This document shows, one piece after another, positions 44,598 to 53,838 of a stretch of DNA of 64,000 nt (within the stretch, counting starts at the first letter, position 1; every line of letters begins with the position of its first letter). The stretch spans positions 992,001-1,056,000 of the forward strand of contig NZ_AP031572.1 of the NCBI RefSeq assembly GCF_040436315.1, given 5' to 3'. The notes under the pieces are model-generated. The model did no database searches. It had not been told where the DNA came from and saw nothing but the letters and a program-made list of their open reading frames with translations. Both the position numbers and the translations under genes were made by a program. The stretch comes from Synechocystis sp. LKSZ1 (GTDB taxonomy: Bacteria; Cyanobacteriota; Cyanobacteriia; Cyanobacteriales; Microcystaceae).

Positions 44598-45406
44598 GGC
44601 GTGCTTTGTGGTTCCACTTGAGGCAGGGGAATTACCAGGCGGGGAGGAGTTTGCCGTTGTTTCTTCAGTTCCTGTTCTAACTTGTCCAGGCGTTCGGTGA
44701 GTTGCTGGGTCTGCTGACGCTGCTGCTCGATCAATTGTTGTTGACCTTGTTTGAGTTGATAGAGGTCACGGCTTAAGTTGTCTTGACGGATACGCAGGTT
44801 CAGGATTTCCTGTTGGCGCTTTTGTTCTAAGGCCTCTCGTTCCTGCACCATCCAGGGGAGGCCCCCCTGAGCCGCGATCATTCCCAAGCCGCCGAGAACC
44901 ATGGCACCAATGAATAGGCCTAACTGCCAGCGTCGTTGTTGTCGGCGTTGTTGGCCCTGTTGCAGGGCCGCCAATAGATTTAGGGCTTCCTGAGAATCGG
45001 GTTGGAGGGCCAAACATTGCCGCACTCGTTGATGGAGTTGTTCCCGGTCTTCCGGCTGGTGGCTCTGTTGCCAACGGCCGAGATGGGCCTGGCCCAGAGC
45101 AATTAACAGTTCGGGTTGGCTGGGGTTAAAAGCGATAGCCTCCTGCAATTCCTCGATGGCATCCTGCCAATACTTGAGCTTGAGATAACCTTGGGCGCGG
45201 GTATAGTGGTCTTGGGCTTGTTGCTGGGCCGCCTGAATTTCTGCTGGATCAATACCCAATTCCGTCGCAATGCGCTCCAGTTCTGTGGCGGTGGGAATGC
45301 GCTGAGCGGATTGACTCAATTCTGTCACCCGTTGGATATAGGTTTCAATCACATGGTTAGGGACTAGGGTCATCGAAATATCGACGGTAGGCAGAGTGAC
45401 ATTCAT
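44594..45406 (-). CDS. Tetratricopeptide-repeat membrane protein
   Basis: 270 residues. The N-terminal half holds TPR-like helices (DHYTRAQGYLKLKYWQDAIE, LQEAIAFNPSQPELLIALG, LGRWQQS). A single membrane segment follows at about residues 163-185 (LFIGAMVLGGLGMIAAQ), then a Gln-rich coiled coil and a short Pro-rich tail. Likely a membrane-anchored scaffold with both ends in solution. I do not recognise a named family. Confidence 0.72.
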   Translation of the reverse strand: MNVTLPTVDISMTLVPNHVIETYIQRVTELSQSAQRIPTATELERIATELGIDPAEIQAAQQQAQDHYTRAQGYLKLKYWQDAIEELQEAIAFNPSQPELLIALGQAHLGRWQQSHQPEDREQLHQRVRQCLALQPDSQEALNLLAALQQGQQRRQQRRWQLGLFIGAMVLGGLGMIAAQGGLPWMVQEREALEQKRQQEILNLRIRQDNLSRDLYQLKQGQQQLIEQQRQQTQQLTERLDKLEQELKKQRQTPPRLVIPLPQVEPQSTP

Positions 45407-45466
45407 CTTTCCTCGATGGGAAAGATAGCCAGGACAACTTGATCTTAACTCAATCGACTCTGGGCT

Positions 45467-45958
45467 CTAGGCCGGCTCCTGGGTGGGAACCACTAAAACA
45501 CAACAGAGGGCATGGTGAAAGACATAGTTGCTGACACTCCCCATCAAAATCTCCGCTAGGCCCCAACGGCCCCGGTGGCCAATGACGATCACCTCCGCGC
45601 CTAAATCCTTGGCCACTTGACAGATGGTTTTGCCGGGACTGCCAACAATTTGCTGAAAATCCGTCGGTACTCCCACAGAAACGGCCTGGTCACAACGGTG
45701 CTGGAGGGACTCAATTCCTTGTTTTTCAAACTTATCCCATTGTTCCCGCCAGAGTTCTAGGGTTAACTCATTGCCCGTGGCAGGATAGACCTCATCCAAG
45801 TTCAAGGGAATGGGAACAGGGCTTGACTCCTCCTCGGCAGAGAGGACATGGAGTAGGTGCAAATGGGCCTGATACTTTTCAGCGAGGGATAGCCCTTGGG
45901 AGAAGACGACCTTCGCTGACTCTGACATATCTAGGGCGACTAAAACCTTGGTAAACAT
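45467..45958 (-). CDS. Universal stress protein (UspA family)
   Basis: 163 residues from the ATG at 45958. Typical Rossmann-like Usp fold: KVLVALDMSESAKVVFSQGL at the start, LHLLHVLSAEEE, and near the end the ATP-binding pattern VIGHRGRWGLAEILMGSVSN (G-2X-G-9X-G-S/T). ATP binding is therefore predicted. Function in stress survival is general for the family. It follows the TPR gene on the same strand by 60 bases. Confidence 0.9.
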   Translation of the reverse strand: MFTKVLVALDMSESAKVVFSQGLSLAEKYQAHLHLLHVLSAEEESSPVPIPLNLDEVYPATGNELTLELWREQWDKFEKQGIESLQHRCDQAVSVGVPTDFQQIVGSPGKTICQVAKDLGAEVIVIGHRGRWGLAEILMGSVSNYVFHHALCCVLVVPTQEPA

Positions 45959-46080
45959 AGTGGCTCCCCGAATCACCCTGGGGCCTCCTGTTTCGATCTT
46001 GCCACAAAGTTGGCCTGGGTCTGAAGGGAATCCGATAGGATAGAACACAACAAACTAGTATGACTTGAGGATAGATTACG

Positions 46081-46296
46081 ATGGGTGAATCAAAACGTCG
46101 TCAAGTGGCCCTGGGTGACCAGTACGGACAAGACAAACGGGTTGTTGCTTGGCTCCCGCTAACCCAGCGTCAGGCCAATGACTTTTATCGCTGGACGACG
46201 CGCGGGGCCTGGATTGGCATCGGGGCCATGGTTGTGATTTGGGTAACGGTTCGCTTTATTGGCCCGGCCCTGGGCTGGTGGACAGTACAACCCTAG
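46081..46296 (+). CDS. DUF2839 family small membrane protein
   Basis: 71 residues. The soluble N-terminal half ([34 protein letters not shown]) precedes one membrane helix ([19 protein letters not shown]). This is the DUF2839 pattern of cyanobacteria. Function unknown. It starts 122 bases from the divergent stress protein gene and precedes rpmB. Confidence 0.85.
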   Translation: MGESKRRQVALGDQYGQDKRVVAWLPLTQRQANDFYRWTTRGAWIGIGAMVVIWVTVRFIGPALGWWTVQP

Positions 46297-46323
46297 AGGC
46301 CCTCAAACCTGGAGCTCCTCTGA

Positions 46324-46329
46324 TATAAT
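46324..46329 (+). promoter_or_regulatory. -10 box of rpmB
   Basis: TATAAT at 46324-46329, 41 bases upstream of the rpmB start. A convincing -35 box is not visible. It could give a short leader of about 35 bases. Confidence 0.4.
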
Positions 46330-46369
46330 GATGGACTGCTTTCTAATCAACTTAGCAAGAGGTACATCT

Positions 46370-46606
46370 ATGTCTCGCCGTTGTCAGCTAACCGGCAAAC
46401 AAGCCAATAATGGGTTTGCAGTCTCCCACTCCCATCGTCGCACGAAAAAATTACAGGAAGCCAACCTGCAATGGAAGCGGGTTTGGTGGGCAGAGGGCAA
46501 TCGTTGGGTAAAACTGCGTCTCTCGACCAAGGCGATTAAAACCCTCGAAAGTAAAGGACTCCAGGCCATGGCCAAGGAAGCCGGGATTAATCTTAATCAT
46601 TACTAA
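46370..46606 (+). CDS. rpmB: Ribosomal protein bL28
   Basis: 78 residues from the ATG at 46370, preceded by AGAGG. The N-terminus [20 protein letters not shown] is characteristic of L28, with the basic helix [16 protein letters not shown] and the [18 protein letters not shown] tail. Part of the large ribosomal subunit near the L1 stalk base. Confidence 0.96.
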   Translation: MSRRCQLTGKQANNGFAVSHSHRRTKKLQEANLQWKRVWWAEGNRWVKLRLSTKAIKTLESKGLQAMAKEAGINLNHY

Positions 46607-46718
46607 TGGCCGGGCAGGTAGGGCCTTGTCAAGACGGCTTGGGAAAGGTTGCATCGTCGGCGAATTAAGTTACGATGAATCTGCATTCCTCCTTTTCTGT
46701 GACCGTAACCTCGGGTCG

Positions 46719-47159
46719 ATGAAATTAATTCCCTACGTTTTGACAACCCTCATTTTTTATGTCTTTAGTCTAGTCCGATTAAAGGCTAGGACAGAGCAAG
46801 AAAAGATTGGTTCGACACCCGTTGTTTTTAATGTCATCATTTTTTTTGCAATTTTTGAATTTTTCTTTATTGAATCTATTCTGACAAATCCTTTTTTTCA
46901 TGTCCTAGGCTTTTTAGTGGCCCTGGGTTGTTCATTATCGATTTATTTTTATCTTAAAAATCTGAAAAAAGATTTTGAAAGCATTTTCTATAAACTAGTA
47001 CAACAAAGCCAGGGTAAGGTCAGTATCTTGACCTTCATGCAGCGAACGGAACTCTCCCTAGAAGAAGCAACGGAATTTTTGGAAGACAAGCGACAGCAAC
47101 TAGGGGGAGATTCCTACGAAACCTTGGGCAATATTTACTATGAATTTTATCGCTGGTAA
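46719..47159 (+). CDS. Hypothetical membrane protein
   Basis: 146 residues from the ATG at 46719. Three hydrophobic segments occupy about residues 3-20, 33-60 and 62-85. They are followed by a soluble tail with EEATEFLEDKRQQLGGDSYET, which looks like a small winged-helix or coiled element. The gene is markedly AT-rich, with many Phe codons TTT. Function unknown. It ends exactly one base before the stop of the next convergent gene. Confidence 0.6.
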   Translation: MKLIPYVLTTLIFYVFSLVRLKARTEQEKIGSTPVVFNVIIFFAIFEFFFIESILTNPFFHVLGFLVALGCSLSIYFYLKNLKKDFESIFYKLVQQSQGKVSILTFMQRTELSLEEATEFLEDKRQQLGGDSYETLGNIYYEFYRW

Positions 47160-47606
47160 TTATTTAGTACAATACTGCCGGAGTAGACCCGAGACCAAAT
47201 CTAGGCGGTTTTCTTGAGTTTGTACGGTGAAGGCCTCGCGCTCTAGATCTTTGCGATGAATATCCCCGTAGCGTAACCAAAAGGGCTGGGCATAGACGAG
47301 GGGTTCTAGGGTCAGGCCGAGAGGGGCGATGTTTCCCTTTCCCTTTCCCTTACAGGTTTGGGCCGCATGAACAGCTTCATGCACCAGTACCGGCACAGCA
47401 ATACCCAGGTCAAAGGAGAGAGGATCAATCCAGATAGTACGGGTTTGGGGATTGAGGGCTCCGTAGGCTCCCCGTTGGGGTGGTGGCGCTAGGAGTACCT
47501 TGAATTGGGATTGCTCTAGCTGGTGCTTCAGGGCCTGGAATTGGGGGTCGGCTACAGGGGCTTGGGCCAGTAACCAGGAAGAACTTAGAATTAAGACAAA
47601 TTTCAC
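47160..47606 (-). CDS. Secreted HExxH-motif protein
   Basis: 148 residues from the GTG at 47606, which follows the stop of the upstream PstS-like gene by 7 bases. An ATG is not available. The N-terminus KFVLILSSSWLLAQA is a probable signal peptide. The motif VLVHEAVHAAQTCKGKG contains HEAVH, the zinc-binding form HExxH of metallopeptidases. The rest lacks a clear third ligand that I can assign. It may be a periplasmic zinc protease or peptidase-like protein. Co-transcribed with the PstS-like gene. Confidence 0.68.
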   Translation of the reverse strand: MKFVLILSSSWLLAQAPVADPQFQALKHQLEQSQFKVLLAPPPQRGAYGALNPQTRTIWIDPLSFDLGIAVPVLVHEAVHAAQTCKGKGKGNIAPLGLTLEPLVYAQPFWLRYGDIHRKDLEREAFTVQTQENRLDLVSGLLRQYCTK

Positions 47607-47613
47607 AGGACTG

Positions 47614-48537
47614 CTATTCCAAATTGGTGAGGGTTGCCTGGCCCTTGGGAGAAGTGGCGTAGCCGAGAAAGGCCTTGACCGCAGGAGATGGCGGACTTTT
47701 ATAGATATAGTACAATTCCCGCTGGAGGGGATAAGCGCGGTCTCCCGGCAGACGGTCATCAATGGGGAGAATACGGGCGGTTTGTTGACGGGCGACTTGG
47801 ACATAGGTGGCGTAGCTAATGCCGTGCTGGCCCAGCATTCTCAGGATCGGGGTTGTGGCATCCCGTTCTAGGGTTTGGATATTGGGGGTCGTGCCAAAAT
47901 TTTGCTCTTGCAGGGCCAAGTGCTTAAAGATTTGATGAGTACCACTGATAGCCGGGCGGTTGATCACGGCAATGGTGGCATCAGGCCCCCCCACTTGTTG
48001 CCAATTGGTCAGCTTACCCTGGAAAATGCCCTGGACTTGGTTTAAGGTCAGGCCCTGCTGGAAAGGGTTATCCCGGCCAACCACAATGGCAATCTGGTCT
48101 TGGGTAATCGGGACGGCTACCAGGCCCTGGGCCTGTTCTTCCGGGCTGAGGGGTCGGGAGCTAGCGGCTAGGTCGATTTTTCCCGTCAAAAGTAAGAGAA
48201 TCCCCTTGTCCGACCCCTGGGCATTGGTCTCAACGGCAGTACCGGCAAAGGCTTGTTGGAAGCTTTTTTTCAGGGCCTCATTGACGTTCACCATACTAGT
48301 GGAGCCATCAATCCTAACGGTGGTGCCGGGGGCAACCTGAGCCGGTTCTGGGAGGGCGGTCACGGCCATGGGAGAAGGAGGGGGAGAAAGCTTACCCGGA
48401 CTTGGTAGCGGAGTAATATCGGAGACACTCGTCTTAGACTGTTGAAAAAACCACCAAATGCCGGCCCCCACCAAGCCCCCAGTCAGGGCAAAGGCCAGAA
48501 TCAGAATGAGTGCTTCGTTGTTATTTTTTTGAGCCAT
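47614..48537 (-). CDS. PstS-like phosphate-binding family protein, membrane-anchored
   Basis: 307 residues. A single helix near the N-terminus (LILILAFALTGGLVGAGIWW) anchors it. A Pro-rich linker follows, then a PstS-family type-II binding domain: RIDGSTSMVNVNEALKKSF, AQGSDKGILLLLTGKIDLA, GKLTNWQQVGGPD, INRPAISGTHQIF. It lacks the lipobox of the transport binding protein, so it may sense or bind phosphate or another oxyanion without a transporter. It is followed by the HExxH protein and preceded by the CPBP protease gene, all on this strand. Confidence 0.8.
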   Translation of the reverse strand: MAQKNNNEALILILAFALTGGLVGAGIWWFFQQSKTSVSDITPLPSPGKLSPPPSPMAVTALPEPAQVAPGTTVRIDGSTSMVNVNEALKKSFQQAFAGTAVETNAQGSDKGILLLLTGKIDLAASSRPLSPEEQAQGLVAVPITQDQIAIVVGRDNPFQQGLTLNQVQGIFQGKLTNWQQVGGPDATIAVINRPAISGTHQIFKHLALQEQNFGTTPNIQTLERDATTPILRMLGQHGISYATYVQVARQQTARILPIDDRLPGDRAYPLQRELYYIYKSPPSPAVKAFLGYATSPKGQATLTNLE

Positions 48538-48555
48538 GGTGCTTAACCCAAGAAT

Positions 48556-50070
48556 TTAGCTGGAGAGGGAACCCCCACTCCCCAGGATAAAGAGACTGAG
48601 CAACGTGCCGCTGTTCCATAAACTGTGGAGCGTAATCGAAGCTAGGAGGTTACGGGAGCGGCTATAGACCAGACCCAGAATTGCCCCTAACACAGCCAAG
48701 GGTAACACCTCCGAAAGATTTAGATGGGCAATTGCAAAGACAAAACTGCTAACTACAATGGCCCCACTGACAGAGATATAGCGGGTTAAGGACGGCAGGA
48801 GAAAGCCCCGAAACATAATCTCCTCAAAGATGGGGGCCAGGATCGAAGCGGTGACAAAAAAGATAGCTAAGGCCCATTTATCCTGGGCCTGCAGGGCCAA
48901 GGTCAGGAGGGGATTACTGCCACCTTGACCCTGCCAGATCTGTTGATTGAGCAGGGAAACGAGCACGACCAAGGGTAAGGCCACACAGTAACCACCAAGA
49001 CCCCAAAATAAGGCCCTCCCACTGCATTGCACAGTGAACCAATCCGCTGGCCAGGGCTGGTAGGGCCGCAGAGAAAAATACAATACCGCCAGACCCCCTA
49101 AGGCGAGGGCCAAATAACTGGCCAAGACGAACAGGGCCTTTTCCCGCAGGCCTAATCCCTGACTATTAAGGTGGAGAAAACTAAAACCCAGGGGCAGGGC
49201 CACTTGGCCGAGAAAGAGAAAACCCACCGCCAACACCTGCCAAATAATTTGCCAATCCCAGGGCGTTTCCCAGGCTTGATGGGCATTGTGGGCCAGAATG
49301 GCTTGATCTTTTTTAAGAAACCACTGTACCAGGAGGCCTAGGGCCAACAGAACCCCTAGAAGGCCACCGGCCAAGGGCAAGGCACTGAGCAGGGCTAATT
49401 TGAGCAGAGCCTGGCGGGCTGCCGCTTGTGTCTGTTGAGCAAGGGCCTGTTGCTTAGCCGGCTGTTGTTCTAGGCCATAGAGGCGTTGCAGGGCCTGCCG
49501 TTGGAACCAACCAGATAGTTGGCTCGTTAACAGGGTTTCAGCCTGGGAGACCACCTGAGGAGGATTACTCCAGAGTTGTTGCAGGACCTGGGCGGTTTGA
49601 GCAATGGGGGAACTCGGATCCTGGGTGATGACGGCTTGCCAATGGTCTTGAGCGGAGTCTCGCCGGCCCTGGACAGCTTCTAACAATCCCAGTCGTAGGT
49701 GGATCGATTGCTGATTTTTTTCATTTTGCTGGAGACTTTTCTGGCGCTGTTGGGCCTGGGCGACGTTCGTCGGGGTGGGGTCGGAGGGATTGGCCAGGGC
49801 CGCTAGTTGCCGATGGTAGGCCTGGAGTTCCGTCAAGCTTTTTTCGTACTGGGCCAGGGCCGATGGATAGGAGGTTTCGGTCAGCATCCAGGATGGCAAC
49901 CGCTGTTCTAAGCTCGATTCCGCTGATCCGGCCATGGCCTCTAGTACCAGATTGGTTTGGGCCAGCTCTAGCTCCGGCTGGACTTGTAATTCCCCCAGGC
50001 TATGCACTAGGGAAAGCACAAAGGGAACCAGCGATAAGAGAGTGATAACGGTGAGAAGGGCGCGTTTCAT
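48556..50070 (-). CDS. CPBP-family intramembrane glutamic protease
   Basis: 504 residues. An N-terminal helix anchors an about 190-residue Gln-rich soluble part with TPR-like helices. Then come seven or so membrane helices. The CPBP (Rce1-like) catalytic elements are EEIMFRG (paired Glu and Arg), FAIAH and HSLWN. All four catalytic positions are present. Such enzymes cleave or mature membrane peptides. The long N-terminal domain is common in cyanobacterial members. Its start overlaps the end of the glycosyltransferase gene by 4 bases. Confidence 0.88.
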   Translation of the reverse strand: MKRALLTVITLLSLVPFVLSLVHSLGELQVQPELELAQTNLVLEAMAGSAESSLEQRLPSWMLTETSYPSALAQYEKSLTELQAYHRQLAALANPSDPTPTNVAQAQQRQKSLQQNEKNQQSIHLRLGLLEAVQGRRDSAQDHWQAVITQDPSSPIAQTAQVLQQLWSNPPQVVSQAETLLTSQLSGWFQRQALQRLYGLEQQPAKQQALAQQTQAAARQALLKLALLSALPLAGGLLGVLLALGLLVQWFLKKDQAILAHNAHQAWETPWDWQIIWQVLAVGFLFLGQVALPLGFSFLHLNSQGLGLREKALFVLASYLALALGGLAVLYFSLRPYQPWPADWFTVQCSGRALFWGLGGYCVALPLVVLVSLLNQQIWQGQGGSNPLLTLALQAQDKWALAIFFVTASILAPIFEEIMFRGFLLPSLTRYISVSGAIVVSSFVFAIAHLNLSEVLPLAVLGAILGLVYSRSRNLLASITLHSLWNSGTLLSLFILGSGGSLSS

Positions 50071-51620
50071 GCAGGAGGAGAAGCGGATTTAATTAAAGTA
50101 AAGTTACCAGACCGTCCCAGGGATTGGGCTGATGGCAGAGAGAGTTCTTCCAGGGCCGCGTCATCCAGCAGGAAATAATGAGGAGATTGGGCCAATTCCC
50201 GAAGACGTTCACGGCTGACGGCCAACACCAGACGGTCACTATAAAAATCCAAGCTGGGCCGGCTGTAGGCAAAGGAAGTATAGATCGTCGTTTTTTGGGG
50301 CGTAAATTGGGCAATCAGGGCCGCCACCGGCTTAACGGCAAAGGCTTCATTTAATTCCCAATTCCAAAGGGGCGAGGCCATCAGAACTGCCAAGGTAAGG
50401 TACAAGCCCCCGATCAACACGGGAATGGCCTGGCGCTGGCTCCGCAGAAAGAGAGTGCTAGCCAGGGCCAAACTCAGAGTCAGGGTCAGACTTAAGCCGA
50501 TTAGCCAGGGTTGAAAATCTAGCCAGGTAAAGTAGACTAAGGCCACTAGGACAAGGGCCGTCGCGAGGGACAATAGGGCGCCCAGGAATTTGGGATAGGC
50601 CTTGGGGGATTGCCAGAGTTGGGTGAGGTAGTACCCCGTTGCCAGAGCAAAACTAGGATAAACCGGCAGAACGTACCAAGGCAATTTGGTGGACATGCTG
50701 GAAATGATGCCACCAAAACCCAGACCAAAAATGAAAACAACCTTGGCCCAGCGTTCTCGCCGCTTCTGCAGGGCCCAGTACAGACCCGGCAGGGCAAAAA
50801 ACAGCCAAGGGGCGGAATATTTAGCTATTTCAACCAAGTAGAACCAAGGCGGGCCACTATTGCCTTCAACGGCGGTAGCTAAACGATCTATAGTTTGGGC
50901 CTGGAAATGCACCTGAATAAATTCCTGCCCATAGGTCTGAATCTGCAGGCCATACCACAGCAGAATCGGGCTAAAGCCTAACAATAGGCCCAGCCATAAT
51001 TCCCAGCGCCCCAGAATATGGCCCTGTTTTTCCCAAAGAATAAACAGAAGCATCAGGCTCGCAAAAACCAAAGCCAAAACGCCCTTGGAAAGGGCAATCA
51101 AGCCGAGACCGAGGCCCACCCCCAACAGCCAAGGAGGTTTCTGAAAACCCTTGAGTAAACACCACAGGGCTCCAACTAAGAAGGTGTTAATCATGCCATC
51201 GAACATAGCTAAACGGCCCAGACGCACTGCCGGCAGGAGTGTCAAATAGACCAGGGCCGAAAAGAGAGCCGTAATGGATTGGGAAAACAGTTCTCGCCCC
51301 AGGAGGTAGAGGAGGGGAACCGCCAAGGCCGATAGAAATGCCGAAGGGAACCGAGACGTCCATTCATGAATGCCGCCGAGGTGATAGCTGGCCTGTATCA
51401 GCCAAAAAAGCAGGGGGGGTTTGAGCAGAAAGGGCTGGTCTTGGTAGAGAGGAAACAACCATTCTCCCTGCTGGAACATATCCTGACTGACGGTGGCATA
51501 GTAGCCTTCATCCCAATCCCGCAGGGCCACTTGGCCTAGATTCAGCAAAAATAGGCCGAATGCCGCCAGGGTCAATAGGCCGAGATGTCGGTAATTGAGA
51601 CTAGATTTAGAGAAGGTCAC
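50067..51620 (-). CDS. GT39-family (ArnT-like) glycosyltransferase
   Basis: 517 residues, an integral membrane protein with about 11 helices. It shows the GT39/PMT pattern: RDWDEGYYATVSQDM early, with the catalytic acidic pair DE, then LKPPLLFWLIQASYHLGG and SRFPSAFLSALAVPLLYLLG. It is predicted to transfer a sugar from a polyprenyl-phosphate donor to lipid or protein at the periplasmic face. The acceptor is unknown. First gene of the strand's four-gene run with CPBP protease, PstS-like protein and HExxH protein. Confidence 0.87.
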   Translation of the reverse strand: MTFSKSSLNYRHLGLLTLAAFGLFLLNLGQVALRDWDEGYYATVSQDMFQQGEWLFPLYQDQPFLLKPPLLFWLIQASYHLGGIHEWTSRFPSAFLSALAVPLLYLLGRELFSQSITALFSALVYLTLLPAVRLGRLAMFDGMINTFLVGALWCLLKGFQKPPWLLGVGLGLGLIALSKGVLALVFASLMLLFILWEKQGHILGRWELWLGLLLGFSPILLWYGLQIQTYGQEFIQVHFQAQTIDRLATAVEGNSGPPWFYLVEIAKYSAPWLFFALPGLYWALQKRRERWAKVVFIFGLGFGGIISSMSTKLPWYVLPVYPSFALATGYYLTQLWQSPKAYPKFLGALLSLATALVLVALVYFTWLDFQPWLIGLSLTLTLSLALASTLFLRSQRQAIPVLIGGLYLTLAVLMASPLWNWELNEAFAVKPVAALIAQFTPQKTTIYTSFAYSRPSLDFYSDRLVLAVSRERLRELAQSPHYFLLDDAALEELSLPSAQSLGRSGNFTLIKSASPPA

Positions 51621-51626
51621 AAAAAA

Positions 51627-51752
51627 TCAGTCCCCCATGGCCCCATGGCGATCCAGGTGCCATTGCAGGGGATTGTTGTGAATGTATCGATAATCCCAAT
51701 GGGGCAAACGAATCGAGGTAATGCGGTACTTATTTTGATATTTATCGGTCAT
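51627..51752 (-). pseudogene. Internally deleted REP-associated tyrosine transposase remnant
   Basis: A 41-residue open frame. The N-terminal part reads KYQNKYRITSIRLPHWDYR, the usual start of Y1-type REP-associated transposases (RAYT). The next residues read YIHNNPLQWHLDRHG, their usual C-terminal YI-NNP-W motif. The about 100 residues between, which include the HUH motif and catalytic Tyr, are missing in frame. It is a decayed element, too short to act. It stands in the gap between the GT39 gene and the HAD gene. Confidence 0.65.
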
Positions 51753-51813
51753 AAATCCTGTTGATTCCCCTGGGCTTTATTTTATCTTGAAGGTACCCAG
51801 GCCCTCGCCCCCT

Positions 51814-52632
51814 ATGACTAACTGCCTCAATCAACCTTGCCCAGACATTATTGCCCTCGACTTCGATGGGGTTCTCTGTGATGGCCTAGCGGAATATTTC
51901 CAGGCCAGCCAGCGTTGTTACCATCAGCTTTGGCCCTCGATGCACCCCCAGGGCCTCGATGATTACGCCCAGGCCTTCTATCGACTCCGGCCGATCATTG
52001 AAACCGGCTGGGAAATGACGCTACTTTTACGGGCCTTAGTTCTGGGCCATTCCGAAGCCGAAATTCAAGGCCATTGGCCGGAACTGGTTTCCCAACTGTT
52101 GACCCAAGAGCAACTAGACCGTCAGCAGTTAATCCAAACCCTAGACCAGGTGCGTGACCAGTGGATTGCCGAAAATTTACCGGATTGGCTCGACCACCAT
52201 CATTTCTATCCCGGCATTATTGGCCCCCTCAAAACTTGGTTGGCCCAGGGCCAGCCCCAGGTGTATGTGATTAGTACTAAGGAAGGACGGTTTATTCAGG
52301 CCCTTTTGGCTCAAAAAGGCATAAATTTGCCCTCCCAGCAGATCATTGGTAAAGAAATTAAGCAGGCCAAAGCCTTGACCCTAGGCCAAATTCTCCAGCG
52401 CCATGCCTGTCCCCCAGAAAAATTATGGTTTGTGGAAGACCGCTTACCGACTCTCCAGGCCATTACCCAACGCTCGGAGTTAAAGGGTCTGCAACTGTTC
52501 CTCGCTGACTGGGGCTACAACACCCCTCAGGAACACCAGCAGGCCCAGCGGGATGCCCGTCTGCATTTACTGACATTAGTCCAATGGCCAGAGCCTTGGA
52601 CGAATTGGCTCTCTCCCACCATGGAACCGTAG
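51814..52632 (+). CDS. HAD-superfamily hydrolase
   Basis: 272 residues from the ATG at 51814 (a TTG at 51787 is in frame). The HAD motif I is DFDGVLCDG (nucleophile Asp). Motif II is in YVISTKEG, and the conserved Lys and Asp of motifs III and IV lie in GKEIKQAKALTLG and LWFVEDRL. Phosphatase activity is likely, substrate unknown. It is followed 3 bases after its stop by the nurA gene, so the two probably act together. Confidence 0.85.
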   Translation: MTNCLNQPCPDIIALDFDGVLCDGLAEYFQASQRCYHQLWPSMHPQGLDDYAQAFYRLRPIIETGWEMTLLLRALVLGHSEAEIQGHWPELVSQLLTQEQLDRQQLIQTLDQVRDQWIAENLPDWLDHHHFYPGIIGPLKTWLAQGQPQVYVISTKEGRFIQALLAQKGINLPSQQIIGKEIKQAKALTLGQILQRHACPPEKLWFVEDRLPTLQAITQRSELKGLQLFLADWGYNTPQEHQQAQRDARLHLLTLVQWPEPWTNWLSPTMEP

Positions 52633-52635
52633 ATC

Positions 52636-53838
52636 ATGCTCAATCTTGCCAAAATCGCTGGTGATCTTCCCGGAATGAGTCAACACTTTAAAGCCGAGGC
52701 CACCGCCAGCCGTCAACGTCTCGACCAAGCCCTAATCCTCTGGCAACAAGCCCAGGAACACCAGACTGAACTGGTTCGTACTGCCCAACAATTTTCTGAC
52801 CGCCTTTTCTTTTCTGTGGCTCTACCGGTGGAACCCTTGGATACTCGTCCGGTGATTAGTACGCCGCCAGTCAGTCATAGCATTTTTGCCACCGATGGCT
52901 CCCAGATTGCGCCGTCCCACCATGAAATTGCCTACTGTTATTTGATCAACATTGGCCGTATCATGCTCCACTACGGCCAAAATCGCCATCCCCTAATTGA
53001 TAGTATCCCAGAAGTGTACTATAGACCGGAAGACCTCTACGTTTCGCGGCAGTGGGGCATTCGCACGGAAGATTGGATGGGCTACCGCCGCACCGTCCTA
53101 GAGGCCCAATTTTTAGCCGAGATGGCCTGCCGTTGGGTTAATCCCCCTGGCCCCCACAGTGAACCCAACTTGGCCCTGGTGGACGGCTCCCTAATTTATT
53201 GGTTTCTAGAAGGCCTGCCCCTAGAGGCCCGTGACCAAATTTTGACCCCCATTCTGGCCGCCTGGGAATCTCTTCGCAAGGTCGGTGTGCCCCTGATTGG
53301 CTATCTGAGTGCTTCCCGCAGTAGCGAGGCCTTGAACCTATTACGACTCCAGGCCTGTTCCTACGACCAACCCCACTGTGCTCAGCACTGTCATCACTAC
53401 CAAGAACGGGAGGAAAAAACCCCTTGCCAAGTATTTGACCCTCTGCGGGACAGTCAGTTTTGGCGACAGTTACTGGCCCCGGGCCAACGGAGTCCCCTCT
53501 GGCGCAGTTCCCTGCGCATTTTAGATCTCTACCCCGCCAGCCAACGCATTTACTTTTGCTATGTGAACGTGGGCGCCGAAATTGCTCGGGTAGAATTTCC
53601 GGCTTGGGTAGCGGAGGATCAAGACCTCCTAGGCCGCTCCTTGGCAATTCTCCTGGCCCAGGTGAATAAGGGATTTGGCTATCCTGTGGCCCTGGCGGAA
53701 GCTCACAACCAGGCCGTTGTCCGCAGTGGCGACCGGGCTCGCTTTTTTGCCCTGCTGGAACAGCAAATGATCAAAGCTGGCCTCCATAATGTTGGCATTT
53801 CCTACAAAGAGGCCCGCAAGCGGGGCAGTATCGTCTAG
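52636..53838 (+). CDS. nurA: NurA-domain nuclease
   Basis: 400 residues. The NurA nuclease fold is indicated by FATDGSQIAPSHH and ALVDGSLIYW, both carrying metal-binding Asp residues, and by GYLSASRSSEALNLLRL with later VEFPAWV. In archaea NurA is a 5' to 3' exonuclease that processes DNA double-strand breaks with HerA. Cyanobacteria carry stand-alone versions. No herA is adjacent. Its stop shares a CTAG with the convergent acetyltransferase. Confidence 0.85.
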   Translation: MLNLAKIAGDLPGMSQHFKAEATASRQRLDQALILWQQAQEHQTELVRTAQQFSDRLFFSVALPVEPLDTRPVISTPPVSHSIFATDGSQIAPSHHEIAYCYLINIGRIMLHYGQNRHPLIDSIPEVYYRPEDLYVSRQWGIRTEDWMGYRRTVLEAQFLAEMACRWVNPPGPHSEPNLALVDGSLIYWFLEGLPLEARDQILTPILAAWESLRKVGVPLIGYLSASRSSEALNLLRLQACSYDQPHCAQHCHHYQEREEKTPCQVFDPLRDSQFWRQLLAPGQRSPLWRSSLRILDLYPASQRIYFCYVNVGAEIARVEFPAWVAEDQDLLGRSLAILLAQVNKGFGYPVALAEAHNQAVVRSGDRARFFALLEQQMIKAGLHNVGISYKEARKRGSIV

